Shown here: positions 1 through 14,200 of the stretch, one piece after another | How positions within the stretch are numbered: position 1 is the stretch's first letter | Layout of the letters: the number at the start of each line of letters is the position of its first letter | Program-made: the position numbers and the translations under genes | The notes under the pieces: generated by a model | What the model was told of the DNA's origin: nothing | The model's database searches: none | The model's input: only the letters and a program-made list of their open reading frames with translations | NCBI RefSeq assembly: GCF_022965805.1 | Contig: NW_027330830.1 | Location: forward strand, 62,001 to 126,000 | Length of the DNA: 64,000 bases | From: Primulina eburnea | Lineage: Eukaryota; Streptophyta; Magnoliopsida; Lamiales; Gesneriaceae | Direction: 5' to 3'

Positions 1-2305
1 GTTAGGTTGCATGGCGTGCCTAGGACTATTGTTTCTGATCGCGATGTTAAATTCTTGAGTTACTTTTAGAAGACTTTATGGGCTAAACTTGGCACAAAAT
101 TGTAGTTTTCTACTACTTGTCATCCTCAAACGGATGGACAAACTTAAGTTGTCAATAGAAGTTTGGGAACACCTTTGCGTGCTATTCTTAAAAAGAACTT
201 CGATTGACATTTCTATGAACTTTATTTTGGGGTCGCCTAAGACAAAGAAGGGGAGGGATTCTATTTTTGTTGTTGTGGATTGATTCTCTAAGATGGCACA
301 TTTTATAGCTTGTCATAAAACCGATGATGCTTCAAACATTGCGGATTTGTTCTTTAGAGAAGTCGTTAGGTTGCATGGCTTGCCTAGGACTATTGTTTCT
401 GATCGCGATATTAAATTCTTGAGTTACTTTTGGAAGACTTTATGGGCTAAACTTGGCACAAAATTGTTGTTTTCTACTACTTGTCATTCTCAAACGGATG
501 GACAAACTTAAGTTGTCAATAGAACTTTGGGAACACCTTTGCGTGCTATTCTTAAAAAGAACTTCGATTGACATTTCTATGAACTTTATTTTGGGGTCGC
601 CTAAGACAAAGAAGGGGAGGGATTCTATTTTTATTGTTGTGGATAGATTCTCTAAGATGGCACATTTTATAGCTTGTCATAAAGCCGATGATGCTTCAAA
701 CATTGCAGATTTGTTCTTTAGAGAAGTCGTTAGGTTGCATGGCATGCCTAGGACTATTGTTTCTGGTCGCGATGTTAAATTCTTTAGTTACTATTGGAAG
801 AATTTATGGGCTAAACTTGGCACAAAATTGTTGTTTTCTACTACTTGTCATCCTCAAACGGATGGACAAACTGAAGTTGTTAATAGAACTTTAGGAACAC
901 TTTTGCGTGCTATTCTTAAAAAGAACTTGGATTGACATTTCTATTGACTTTATTTTGGGGTTTCCTAGGACTAAAAAGGGGAGGGATTCTATTTTTGTTG
1001 TTGTGGATAGATTCTCTAAGATGGCACATTTTATAGCTTGTCATAAAACCGATGATGCTTCAAACATTGCGGATATGTTCTTTAGAGAAGTCGTTAGGTT
1101 GCATGACGTGCCTAGGACTATTGTTTCTGATCGCGATGTTAAATTCTTGAGTTACTTTTGGAAGACTTTATGGGCTAAACTTGGCACAAAATTGTTGTTT
1201 TCTACTACTTGTCATCCTCAAACGGATGGACAAACTGAAGTTGTCAATAAAACTTTGGGAACACTTTTGCGTGCTATTCTTAAAAAGAACTTGGATTGAC
1301 ATTTCTATGGACTTTATTTTGGGTGGAGTGGCCTAGGACTAAGAAGGGGAGGGATTCTATTTTTGTTGTTGTGGATAGATTCTCTAAGATGGCACATTTT
1401 ATAGCCTGTCATAAAACCGATGATGCTTCAAACATTGCAGATTTGTTCTTTAGAGAAGTCGTTAGGTTGCATGGCATGCCTAGGACTATTGTTTCTGGTC
1501 GCGATGTTAAATTCTTTAGTTACTATTGGAAGACTTTATGGGCTAAACTTGGCAAAAAATTGTTGTTTTCTACTACTTGTCATCCTCAAACGGATGGACA
1601 AACTGAAGTTGTCAATAGAACTTTGGGAACACTTTTGCGTGCTATTCTTAAAAAGAACTTGGATTGACATTTCTATGGACTTTATTTCGGGGTTGCCTAG
1701 GACTAAGAAGGGGAGGGATTCTATTTTTGTTGTTGTGGATAGATTCTCAAAGATGGCACATTTTATAGCTTGTCGTAAAACCGATGATGCTTCATACAAT
1801 GCGGATTTGTTCATTAGAGAAGTCGTTAGGTTGCATGGCATGCCTAGGACTATTGTTTCTGATCGCGATGTTAAATTCTTTAGTTACTTTTGGAAGACTT
1901 TATGGGCTAAACTTGGCAAAAAATTGTTGTTTTCTACTACTTGTCATCCTACAAACGGATGGACAAACTGAAGTTGTCAATAAAACTTTGGGAACACTTT
2001 TGCGTGCTATTCTTAAAAAGAACTAGGATTGACATTTCTATGGACTTTATTTTGGGGTCGCCTAGGACTAAGAAGGGGAGGGATTCTATTTTTGTTGTTG
2101 TGGGTAAATTCTCTAAGATGGCACATTTTATAGCTTGTCATAAAACCAATGATGCTTCAAACATGGCGGATTTGTTCTTTAGAGAAGTCGTTAGGTTGCA
2201 TGGAGTGCCTAGGACTGTTGTTTCTGGTCGCGATGTTAAATTCTTGAGTTACTTTTGGAAGACTTTATGGGCTAAACTTGGCACAAAATTGTCGTTTTCT
2301 ACTAC

Positions 2306-3063
2306 CACTACAAGAAAAAATGCTTATGATGACATTCATAAATGTCATCATATTCAATATTTAGTGGCATTTAAGTTTTAGTGACACCTCCAACAAATGT
2401 CATCTATTCCAATGTCGTCTTAAACTTACTGACATTTTTAATGTCATTATAAAATGTTAATGACAACTTCATACGTGTTACTAATAATTCATATAATGAC
2501 AATTTTAAATGTCAGGAAAACTCATATTTAAATACATTTATAGATGCCTTGTTATTATAGTAACAATGACAAATTTATATGTCAGTTAAAATCATTTATA
2601 ATGACAACTAAAAGTGTCGTGTATGTTATTTATAGTGACAATAACAAATGTGGGAATATTTGGGTTGGATAAATATAGGAGGAGAGAAATTAGATAAAAT
2701 AAATGTGAGAATAAAAAAACATATTAGATTAGTTATCCTGACATTTTTAATTGATGTCATTTTTTATATGGAGGGAGACAATTATTTTCCCTCCTCCAAT
2801 ATTTATCTAACTCAAATATTCTCACACTTATTTATAGTGAAAATTTTTAGTTTTTAACGATTTTTTACGATGTGGGAAAAGTAATTGTTTCCCTCCATAT
2901 AAAAGATGACATCAATTAAAAATGTCATGATAACTAATCTAATATGTTTTTTTATTTTACAAATTATTAATTTTTTACAAGTGTCATTATTAAGTATTTG
3001 TAACAACATTTAATTAAAAGTGTCTACAAAAAAGTGTCACAATAGCCATTTATTGTTGTAGTG
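2306..3063. mobile_element. Non-autonomous CACTA (En/Spm-type) DNA transposon, 758 bp, inside the satellite
   Basis: The ends are CACTACAAGAAAAAATG and its imperfect inverse CATTTATTGTTGTAGTG, the CACTA terminal inverted repeat. It is flanked by a 3-bp target duplication TAC (2303-2305 and 3064-3066), the size expected for CACTA elements. It splits the monomer at 'tttctactac/ttgtcatcc'. The interior is AT-rich and full of short TGACAT/ATGTCA units in both orientations, resembling the subterminal transposase-binding repeats of the superfamily. No transposase is encoded; the one small frame (2648-2857) looks fortuitous. Two nested inverted repeats fill the centre (about 2647-2955). It must have been mobilised in trans. 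Confidence 0.88.
2647..2955. repeat. Nested inverted repeats at the core of the CACTA element
   Basis: An outer arm around 2706-2792 (containing 'atattagattagttatc' and 'ttatatggaggga') is the reverse complement, with few changes, of 2873-2955. A second pair joins 2647-2686 ('gtgggaatatttgggttgg') with about 2790-2828 (inverse of 'ctaactcaaatattctcac'). A transcript across this region would fold into a long hairpin, a possible small-RNA source. Confidence 0.7.
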
Positions 3064-5220
3064 TACATGTCATCCTCAAACGGATGGACAAACTGAAGTT
3101 GTCAATAAAACTTTGGGAACACATTTCTGTGCTATTCTTAAAAAGAACTTGGATTGACATTTCTATGGACTTTATTTTGGGGTGGCCTAGGACTAAGAAG
3201 GGGAGGGATTCTATTTTTGTTGTTGTGGATAGATTCTATAAGATGGCACATTTTATAGCTTGTCATAAAACCGATGATGCTTAAAACATGCGGATTTGTT
3301 CTTTAGAGAAGTCGTTAGGTTGCATGGAGTGCCTAGGACTATTGTTTCTGGTCGCGATGTTAAATTTTTGAGTTACTTTTGGAAGACTTTATGGGCTAAA
3401 CTTGGCACAAAATTGTTGTTTTCTACTACTTGTCATCCTCAAACCGATGGACAAACTTAATTTGTCAATAGAACTTTGGGAACACCTTTGCGTGCTATTC
3501 TTAAAAAGAACTTCGATTGACATTTCTATGAACTTTATTTTGGGGTCGCCTAAGAAAAGAAGGGGAGGGATTGTATTTTTGTTGTTGTGGATAGATTCTC
3601 TAAGATGACACATTTTATAGCTTGTCATAAAACCGATGATGCTTCAAACATGGCGGATTTGTTCTTTAGAGAACTCGTTAGGTTGCATGGAGTGCCTAGG
3701 ACTATTGTTTCTGGTCGCGATGTTAAATTCTTGAGTTACTTTTGGAAGACTTTATGGGCTAAACTTGGCACAAAATTGTTGTTTTCTACTACTTGTCATC
3801 CTCAAACGGATAGACAAACTGAAGTTGTCAATAAAACTTTGGGAACACATTTCTGTGCTATTCTTAAAAAGAACTTGGATTGACATTTCTATGGACTTTA
3901 TTTTGGGGTGGCCTAGGACTAAGAAGGGGAGGGATTCTATTTTTGTTGTTGTGGATAGATTCTCTAAGATGGCACATTTTATAGCTTGTCATAAAATCGA
4001 TGATGCTTCAAACATTGCGGATTTGTTCTTTAGAGAAGTCGTTAGGTTGCATGGAGTGCCTAGGACTATTGTTTCTGGTCGCGATGTTAAATTCTTGAGT
4101 TACTTTTGGAAGACTTTATGGGCTAAACTTGGCACAAAATTGTTGTTTTCTACTACTTGTCATCCTCAAACGGATGGACAAACTGAAGTTGTCAATAGAA
4201 CTTTGGGAACACATTTCTGTGCTATTCTTAAAAAGAACTTGGATTGACATTTCTATGGACTTTATTTTGGGGTGGCCTAAGACAAAGAAGGGGAGGGATT
4301 CTATTTTTGTTGTTGTGGATAGATTCTCTAAGATGGCACATTTTATAGCTTGTCATAAAACCGATGATGCTTCAAACATTGCAGATTTGTTCTTTAGAGA
4401 AGTCGTTAGGTTGCATGGCATGCCTAGGACTATTGTTTCTGCTCGCGATGTTAAATTCTTTAGTTACTATTGGAAGACTTTATGGGCTAAACTTGGCACA
4501 AAATTGTTGTTTTCTACTACTTGTCATCCTCAAACGGATGGACAAACTGAAGTTGTCAATAGAACTTTGGGAACACTTTTGCGTGCTATTCTTAAAAAGA
4601 ACTTGGATTGACATTTCTATGGACTTTATTTTGGGGTTGCCTAGGACTAAGAAGGGGAGGGATTCTATTTTTGTTGTTGTGGATAGATTCTCTAAGATGG
4701 CACATTTTATAGCTTGTCATAAAACCGATGATGCTTCAAACATTGCGGATTTGTTCTTTAGAGAAGTCGTTAGGTTGCATGGCGTGCCTAGGACTATTGT
4801 TTCTGGTCGCGATGTTAAATTCTTGAGTTACTTTTGGAAGACTTTATGGGCTAAACTTGGCACAAAATTGTTGTTTTCTACTACTTGTCATCCTCAAACG
4901 GATGGACAAACTTAAGTTGTCAATAGAACTTTGGGAACACCTTTGCGTGCTATTCTTAAAAAGAACTTGGATTGACATTTCTATGGACTTTATTTTGGGG
5001 TCGCCTAAGACAAAGAAGGGGAGGGATTCTATTTTTGTTGTTGTGGATAGATTCTCTAAGATGGCACATTTTATAGCTTGTCATAAAACCGATGATGCTT
5101 CAAACATTGCAGATTTGTTCTTTAGAGAAGTCGTTAGGTTGCATGGCTTGCCTAGGACTATTGTTTCTGATCGCGATGTTAAATTCTTGAGTTACTTTTG
5201 GAAGACTTTATGGGCTAAAC

Positions 5221-8200
5221 TTGGCACAAAATTGTTGTTTTCTACTACTTGTCATCCTCAAACGGATGGACAAACTTAAGTTGTCAATAGAACTTTGGGA
5301 ACACCTTTGCGTGCTATTCTTAAAAAGAACTTGGATTGACATTTCTATGGACTTTATTTTGGGGTCGCCTAAGACAAAGAAGGGGAGGGATTCTATTTTT
5401 GTTGTTGTGGATAGATTCTCTAAGATGGCACATTTTATAGCTTGTCATAAAACCGATGATGCTTCAAACATTGCAGATTTGTTCTTTAGAGAAGTCGTTA
5501 GGTTGCATGGCATGCCTAGGACTATTGTTTCTGGTCGCGATGTTAAATTCTTTAGTTACTATTGGAAGACTTTATGGGCTAAACTTGGCACAAAATTGTT
5601 GTTTTCTACTACTTGTCATCCTCAAACGGATGGACAAACTGAAGTTGTCAATAGAACTTTGGGAACACTTTTGCGTGCTATTCTTAAAAAGAACTTGGAT
5701 TGACATTTCTATGGACTTTATTTTGGGGTTGCCTAGGACTAAGAAGGGGAGGGATTCTATTTTTGTTGTTGTGGATAGATTCTCTAAGATGGCACATTTT
5801 ATAGCTTGTCATAAAACCGATGATGCTTCAAACATTGCGGATTTGTTCTTTAGAGAAGTCGTTAGGTTGCATGGCGTGCCTAGGACTATTGTTTCTGGTC
5901 GCGATGTTAAATTCTTGAGTTACTTTTGGAAGACTTTATGGGCTAAACTTGGCACAAAATTGTTGTTTTCTACTACTTGTCATCCTCAAACGGATGGACA
6001 AACTGAAGTTGTCAATAGAACTTTGGGAACACTTTTGCGTGCTATTCTTAAAAAGAACTTGGATTGACATTTCTATGGACTTTATTTTGGGGTTGCCTAG
6101 GACTAAGAAGGGGAGGGATTCTATTTTTGTTGTTGTGGATAGATTCTCTAAGATGGCACATTTTATAGCTTGTCATAAAACCGATGATGCTTCAAACATT
6201 GCAGATTTGTTCTTTAGAGAAGTCGTTAGGTTGCATGGCATGCCTAGGACTATTGTTTCTGGTCGCGATGTTAAATTCTTGAGTTACTATTGGAAGACTT
6301 TATGGGCTAAACTTGGCACAAAATTGTTGTTTTCTACTACTTGTCATCCTCAAACGGATGGACAAACTGAAGTTGTCAATAGAACTTTGGGAACACTTTT
6401 GCGTGCTATTCTTAAAAAGAACTTGGATTGACATTTCTATGGACTTTATTTTGGGGTTGCCTAGGACTAAGAAGGGGAGGGATTCTATTTTTGTTGTTGT
6501 GGATAGATTCTCTAAGATGGCACATTTTATAGCTTGTCATAAAACCGATGATGCTTCAAACATTGCGGATTTGTTCTTTAGAGAAGTCGTTAGGTTGCAT
6601 GGCATGCCTAGGACTATTGTTTCTGGTCGCGATGTTAAATTCTTGAGTTACTTTTGGAAGACTTTATGGGCTAAACTTGGCACAAAATTGTTGTTTTCTA
6701 CTACTTGTCATCCTCAAACGGATGGACAAACTGAAGTTGTCAATAGAACTTTGGGAACACTTTTGCGTGCTATTCTTAAAAAGAACTTGGATTGACATTT
6801 CTATGGACTTTATTTTGGGGTCGCCTAGGACTAAGAAGGGGAGGGATTCTATTTTTGTTGTTGTGGATAGATTCTCTAAGATGGCACATTTTATAGCTTG
6901 TCATAAAACCGATGATGCTTCAAACATTGCGGATTTGTTCTTTAGAGAAGTCGTTAGGTTGCATGGAGTGCCTAGGACTATTGTTTCTGGTCGCGATGTT
7001 AAATTCTTGAGTTACTTTTGGAAGACTTTATGGGCTAAACTTGGCACAAAATTGTTGTTTTCTACTACTTGTCATCCTCAAACGGATGGACAAACTGAAG
7101 TTGTCAATAGAACTTTGGGAACACTTTGCGTGCTATTCTTAAAAAGAACTTGGATTGACATTTCTATGGACTTTATTTTGGGGTTGCCTAGGACTAAGAA
7201 GGGGAGGGATTCTATTTTTGTTGTTGTGGATAGATTCTCTAAGATGGCACATTTTATAGCTTGTCATAAAACCGATGATGCTTCAAACATTGCGGATTTG
7301 TTCTTTAGAGAAGTCGTTAGGTTGCATGGAGTGCCTAGGACTATTGTTTCTGGTCGCGATGTTAAATTCTTGAGTTACTTTTGGAAGACTTTATGGGCTA
7401 AACTTGGCACAAAATTGTTGTTTTCTACTACTTGTCATCCTCAAACGGATGGACAAACTTAAGTTGTCAATAGAACTTTGGGAACACCTTTGCGTGCTAT
7501 TCTTAAAAAGAACTTGGATTGACATTTCTATGGACTTTATTTTGGGGTCGCCTAAGACAAAGAAGGGGAGGGATTCTATTTTTGTTGTTGTGGATAGATT
7601 CTCTAAGATGGCACATTTTATAGCTTGTCATAAAACCGATGATGCTTCAAACATTGCAGATTTGTTCTTTAGAGAAGTCGTTAGGTTGCATGGCATGCCT
7701 AGGACTATTGTTTCTGGTCGCGATGTTAAATTCTTTAGTTACTATTGGAAGACTTTATGGGCTAAACTTGGCACAAAATTGTTGTTTTCTACTACTTGTC
7801 ATCCTCAAACGGATGGACAAACTGAAGTTGTCAATAGAACTTTGGGAACACTTTTGCGTGCTATTCTTAAAAAGAACTTGGATTGACATTTCTATGGACT
7901 TTATTTTGGGGTTGCCTAGGACTAAGAAGGGGAGGGATTCTATTTTTGTTGTTGTGGATAGATTCTCTAAGATGGCACATTTTATAGCTTGTCATAAAAC
8001 CGATGATGCTTCAAACATTGCGGATTTGTTCTTTAGAGAAGTCGTTAGGTTGCATGGCATGCCTAGGACTATTGTTTCTGGTCGCGATGTTAAATTCTTT
8101 AGTTACTTTTGGAAGACTTTATGGGCTAAACTTGGCACAAAATTGTTGTTTTCTACTACTTGTCATCCTCAAACGGATGGACAAACTGAAGTTGTCAATA

Positions 8201-11200
8201 GAACTTTGGGAACACTTTTGCGTGCTATTCTTAAAAAGAACTTGGATTGACATTTCTATGGACTTTATTTTGGGGTCGCCTAGGACTAAGAAGGGGAGGG
8301 ATTCTATTTTTGTTGTTGTGGATAGATTCTCTAAGATGGCACATTTTATAGCTTGTCATAAAACCGATGATGCTTCAAACATTGCGGATTTGTTCTTTAG
8401 AGAAGTCGTTAGGTTGCATGGAGTGCCTAGGACTATTGTTTCTGGTCGCGATGTTAAATTCTTGAGTTACTTTTGGAAGACTTTATGGGCTAAACTTGGC
8501 ACAAAATTGTTGTTTTCTACTACTTGTCATCCTCAAACGGATGGACAAACTGAAGTTGTCAATAGAACTTTGGGAACACTTTGCGTGCTATTCTTAAAAA
8601 GAACTTGGATTGACATTTCTATGGACTTTATTTTGGGGTTGCCTAGGACTAAGAAGGGGAGGGATTCTATTTTTGTTGTTGTGGATAGATTCTCTAAGAT
8701 GGCACATTTTATAGCTTGTCATAAAACCGATGATGCTTCAAACATTGCGGATTTGTTCTTTAGAGAAGTCGTTAGGTTGCATGGCAGTGCCTAGGACTAT
8801 TGTTTCTGGTCGCGATGTTAAATTCTTGAGTTACTTTTGGAAGACTTTATGGGCTAAACTTGGCACAAAATTGTTGTTTTCTACTACTTGTCATCCTCAA
8901 ACGGATGGACAAACTGAAGTTGTCAATAGAACTTTGGGAACACCTTTGCGTGCTATTCTTAAAAAGAACTTGGATTGACATTTCTATGGACTTTATTTTG
9001 GGGTCGCCTAAGACTAAGAAGGGGAGGGATTCTATTTTTGTTGTTGTGGATAGATTCTCTAAGATGGCACATTTTATAGCTTGTCATAAAACCGATGATG
9101 CTTCAAACATTGCGGATTTGTTCTTTAGAGAAGTCGTTAGGTTGCATGGCATGCCTAGGACTATTGTTTCTGGTCGCGATGTTAAATTCTTGAGTTACTA
9201 TTGGAAGACTTTATGGGCTAAACTTGGCACAAAATTGTTGTTTTCTACTACTTGTCATCCTCAAACGGATGGACAAACTGAAGTTGTCAATAGAACTTTG
9301 GGAACACTTTTGCGTGCTATTCTTAAAAAGAACTTGGATTGACATTTCTATGGACTTTATTTTGGGGTTGCCTAGGACTAAGAAGGGGAGGGATTCTATT
9401 TTTGTTGTTGTGGATAGATTCTCTAAGATGGCACATTTTATAGCTTGTCATAAAACCGATGATGCTTCAAACATTGCGGATTTGTTCTTTAGAGAAGTCG
9501 TTAGGTTGCATGGCATGCCTAGGACTATTGTTTCTGGTCGCGATGTTAAATTCTTTAGTTACTTTTGGAAGACTTTATGGGCTAAACTTGGCACAAAATT
9601 GTTGTTTTCTACTACTTGTCATCCTCAAACGGATGGACAAACTGAAGTTGTCAATAGAACTTTGGGAACACTTTTGCGTGCTATTCTTAAAAAGAACTTG
9701 GATTGACATTTCTATGGACTTTATTTTGGGGTCGCCTAGGACTAAGAAGGGGAGGGATTCTATTTTTGTTGTTGTGGATAGATTCTCTAAGATGGCACAT
9801 TTTATAGCTTGTCATAAAACCGATGATGCTTCAAACATTGCGGATTTGTTCTTTAGAGAAGTCGTTAGGTTGCATGGCATGCCTAGGACTATTGTTTCTG
9901 GTCGCGATGTTAAATTCTTGAGTTACTTTTGGAAGACTTTATGGGCTAAACTTGGCACAAAATTGTTGTTTTCTACTACTTGTCATCCTCAAACGGATGG
10001 ACAAACTGAAGTTGTCAATAGAACTTTGGGAACACTTTTGCGTGCTATTCTTAAAAAGAACTTGGATTGACATTTCTATGGACTTTATTTTGGGGTTGCC
10101 TAGGACTAAGAAGGGGAGGGATTCTATTTTTGTTGTTGTGGATAGATTCTCTAAGATGGCACATTTTATAGCTTGTCATAAAACCGATGATGCTTCAAAC
10201 ATTGCGGATTTGTTCTTTAGAGAAGTCGTTAGGTTGCATGGAGTGCCTAGGACTATTGTTTCTGGTCGCGATGTTAAATTCTTGAGTTACTTTTGGAAGA
10301 CTTTATGGGCTAAACTTGGCACAAAATTGTTGTTTTCTACTACTTGTCATCCTCAAACGGATGGACAAACTTAAGTTGTCAATAGAACTTTGGGAACACC
10401 TTTGCGTGCTATTCTTAAAAAGAACTTGGATTGACATTTCTATGGACTTTATTTTGGGGTCGCCTAAGACAAAGAAGGGGAGGGATTCTATTTTTGTTGT
10501 TGTGGATAGATTCTCTAAGATGGCACATTTTATAGCTTGTCATAAAACCGATGATGCTTCAAACATTGCAGATTTGTTCTTTAGAGAAGTCGTTAGGTTG
10601 CATGGCATGCCTAGGACTATTGTTTCTGGTCGCGATGTTAAATTCTTTAGTTACTATTGGAAGACTTTATGGGCTAAACTTGGCACAAAATTGTTGTTTT
10701 CTACTACTTGTCATCCTCAAACGGATGGACAAACTGAAGTTGTCAATAGAACTTTGGGAACACTTTTGCGTGCTATTCTTAAAAAGAACTTGGATTGACA
10801 TTTCTATGGACTTTATTTTGGGGTTGCCTAGGACTAAGAAGGGGAGGGATTCTATTTTTGTTGTTGTGGATAGATTCTCTAAGATGGCACATTTTATAGC
10901 TTGTCATAAAACCGATGATGCTTCAAACATTGCGGATTTGTTCTTTAGAGAAGTCGTTAGGTTGCATGGCATGCCTAGGACTATTGTTTCTGGTCGCGAT
11001 GTTAAATTCTTGAGTTACTTTTGGAAGACTTTATGGGCTAAACTTGGCACAAAATTGTTGTTTTCTACTACTTGTCATCCTCAAACGGATGGACAAACTG
11101 AAGTTGTCAATAGAACTTTGGGAACACTTTTGCGTGCTATTCTTAAAAAGAACTTGGATTGACATTTCTATGGACTTTATTTTGGGGTCGCCTAGGACTA

Positions 11201-14200
11201 AGAAGGGGAGGGATTCTATTTTTGTTGTTGTGGATAGATTCTCTAAGATGGCACATTTTATAGCTTGTCATAAAACCGATGATGCTTCAAACATTGCGGA
11301 TTTGTTCTTTAGAGAAGTCGTTAGGTTGCATGGAGTGCCTAGGACTATTGTTTCTGGTCGCGATGTTAAATTCTTGAGTTACTTTTGGAAGACTTTATGG
11401 GCTAAACTTGGCACAAAATTGTTGTTTTCTACTACTTGTCATCCTCAAACGGATGGACAAACTGAAGTTGTCAATAGAACTTTGGGAACACTTTTGCGTG
11501 CTATTCTTAAAAAGAACTTGGATTGACATTTCTATGGACTTTATTTTGGGGTTGCCTAGGACTAAGAAGGGGAGGGATTCTATTTTTGTTGTTGTGGATA
11601 GATTCTCTAAGATGGCACATTTTATAGCTTGTCATAAAACCGATGATGCTTCAAACATTGCGGATTTGTTCTTTAGAGAAGTCGTTAGGTTGCATGGAGT
11701 GCCTAGGACTATTGTTTCTGGTCGCGATGTTAAATTCTTGAGTTACTTTTGGAAGACTTTATGGGCTAAACTTGGCACAAAATTGTTGTTTTCTACTACT
11801 TGTCATCCTCAAACGGATGGACAAACTTAAGTTGTCAATAGAACTTTGGGAACACCTTTGCGTGCTATTCTTAAAAAGAACTTGGATTGACATTTCTATG
11901 GACTTTATTTTGGGGTCGCCTAAGACAAGAAGGGGAGGGATTCTATTTTTGTTGTTGTGGATAGATTCTCTAAGATGGCACATTTTATAGCTTGTCATAA
12001 AACCGATGATGCTTCAAACATTGCAGATTTGTTCTTTAGAGAAGTCGTTAGGTTGCATGGCATGCCTAGGACTATTGTTTCTGGTCGCGATGTTAAATTC
12101 TTTAGTTACTATTGGAAGACTTTATGGGCTAAACTTGGCACAAAATTGTTGTTTTCTACTACTTGTCATCCTCAAACGGATGGACAAACTGAAGTTGTCA
12201 ATAGAACTTTGGGAACACTTTTGCGTGCTATTCTTAAAAAGAACTTGGATTGACATTTCTATGGACTTTATTTTGGGGTTGCCTAGGACTAAGAAGGGGA
12301 GGGATTCTATTTTTGTTGTTGTGGATAGATTCTCTAAGATGGCACATTTTATAGCTTGTCATAAAACCGATGATGCTTCAAACATTGCGGATTTGTTCTT
12401 TAGAGAAGTCGTTAGGTTGCATGGCATGCCTAGGACTATTGTTTCTGGTCGCGATGTTAAATTCTTGAGTTACTTTTGGAAGACTTTATGGGCTAAACTT
12501 GGCACAAAATTGTTGTTTTCTACTACTTGTCATCCTCAAACGGATGGACAAACTGAAGTTGTCAATAGAACTTTGGGAACACTTTTGCGTGCTATTCTTA
12601 AAAAGAACTTGGATTGACATTTCTATGGACTTTATTTTGGGGTCGCCTAGGACTAAGAAGGGGAGGGATTCTATTTTTGTTGTTGTGGATAGATTCTCTA
12701 AGATGGCACATTTTATAGCTTGTCATAAAACCGATGATGCTTCAAACATTGCGGATTTGTTCTTTAGAGAAGTCGTTAGGTTGCATGGAGTGCCTAGGAC
12801 TATTGTTTCTGGTCGCGATGTTAAATTCTTGAGTTACTTTTGGAAGACTTTATGGGCTAAACTTGGCACAAAATTGTTGTTTTCTACTACTTGTCATCCT
12901 CAAACGGATGGACAAACTGAAGTTGTCAATAGAACTTTGGGAACACTTTGCGTGCTATTCTTAAAAAGAACTTGGATTGACATTTCTATGGACTTTATTT
13001 TGGGGTTGCCTAGGACTAAGAAGGGGAGGGATTCTATTTTTGTTGTTGTGGATAGATTCTCTAAGATGGCACATTTTATAGCTTGTCATAAAACCGATGA
13101 TGCTTCAAACATTGCGGATTTGTTCTTTAGAGAAGTCGTTAGGTTGCATGGAGTGCCTAGGACTATTGTTTCTGGTCGCGATGTTAAATTCTTGAGTTAC
13201 TTTTGGAAGACTTTATGGGCTAAACTTGGCACAAAATTGTTGTTTTCTACTACTTGTCATCCTCAAACGGATGGACAAACTGAAGTTGTCAATAGAACTT
13301 TGGGAACACTTTTGCGTGCTATTCTTAAAAAGAACTTGGATTGACATTTCTATGGACTTTATTTTGGGGTCGCCTAAGACAAAGAAGGGGAGGGATTCTA
13401 TTTTTGTTGTTGTGGATAGATTCTCTAAGATGGCACATTTTATAGCTTGTCATAAAACCGATGATGCTTCAAACATTGCAGATTTGTTCTTTAGAGAAGT
13501 CGTTAGGTTGCATGGCATGCCTAGGACTATTGTTTCTGGTCGCGATGTTAAATTCTTTAGTTACTATTGGAAGACTTTATGGGCTAAACTTGGCACAAAA
13601 TTGTTGTTTTCTACTACTTGTCATCCTCAAACGGATGGACAAACTGAAGTTGTCAATAGAACTTTGGGAACACTTTTGCGTGCTATTCTTAAAAAGAACT
13701 TGGATTGACATTTCTATGGACTTTATTTTGGGGTTGCCTAGGACTAAGAAGGGGAGGGATTCTATTTTTGTTGTTGTGGATAGATTCTCTAAGATGGCAC
13801 ATTTTATAGCTTGTCATAAAACCGATGATGCTTCAAACATTGCGGATTTGTTCTTTAGAGAAGTCGTTAGGTTGCATGGCGTGCCTAGGACTATTGTTTC
13901 TGGTCGCGATGTTAAATTCTTGAGTTACTTTTGGAAGACTTTATGGGCTAAACTTGGCACAAAATTGTTGTTTTCTACTACTTGTCATCCTCAAACGGAT
14001 GGACAAACTGAAGTTGTCAATAGAACTTTGGGAACACTTTTGCGTGCTATTCTTAAAAAGAACTTGGATTGACATTTCTATGGACTTTATTTTGGGGTTG
14101 CCTAGGACTAAGAAGGGGAGGGATTCTATTTTTGTTGTTGTGGATAGATTCTCTAAGATGGCACATTTTATAGCTTGTCATAAAACCGATGATGCTTCAA

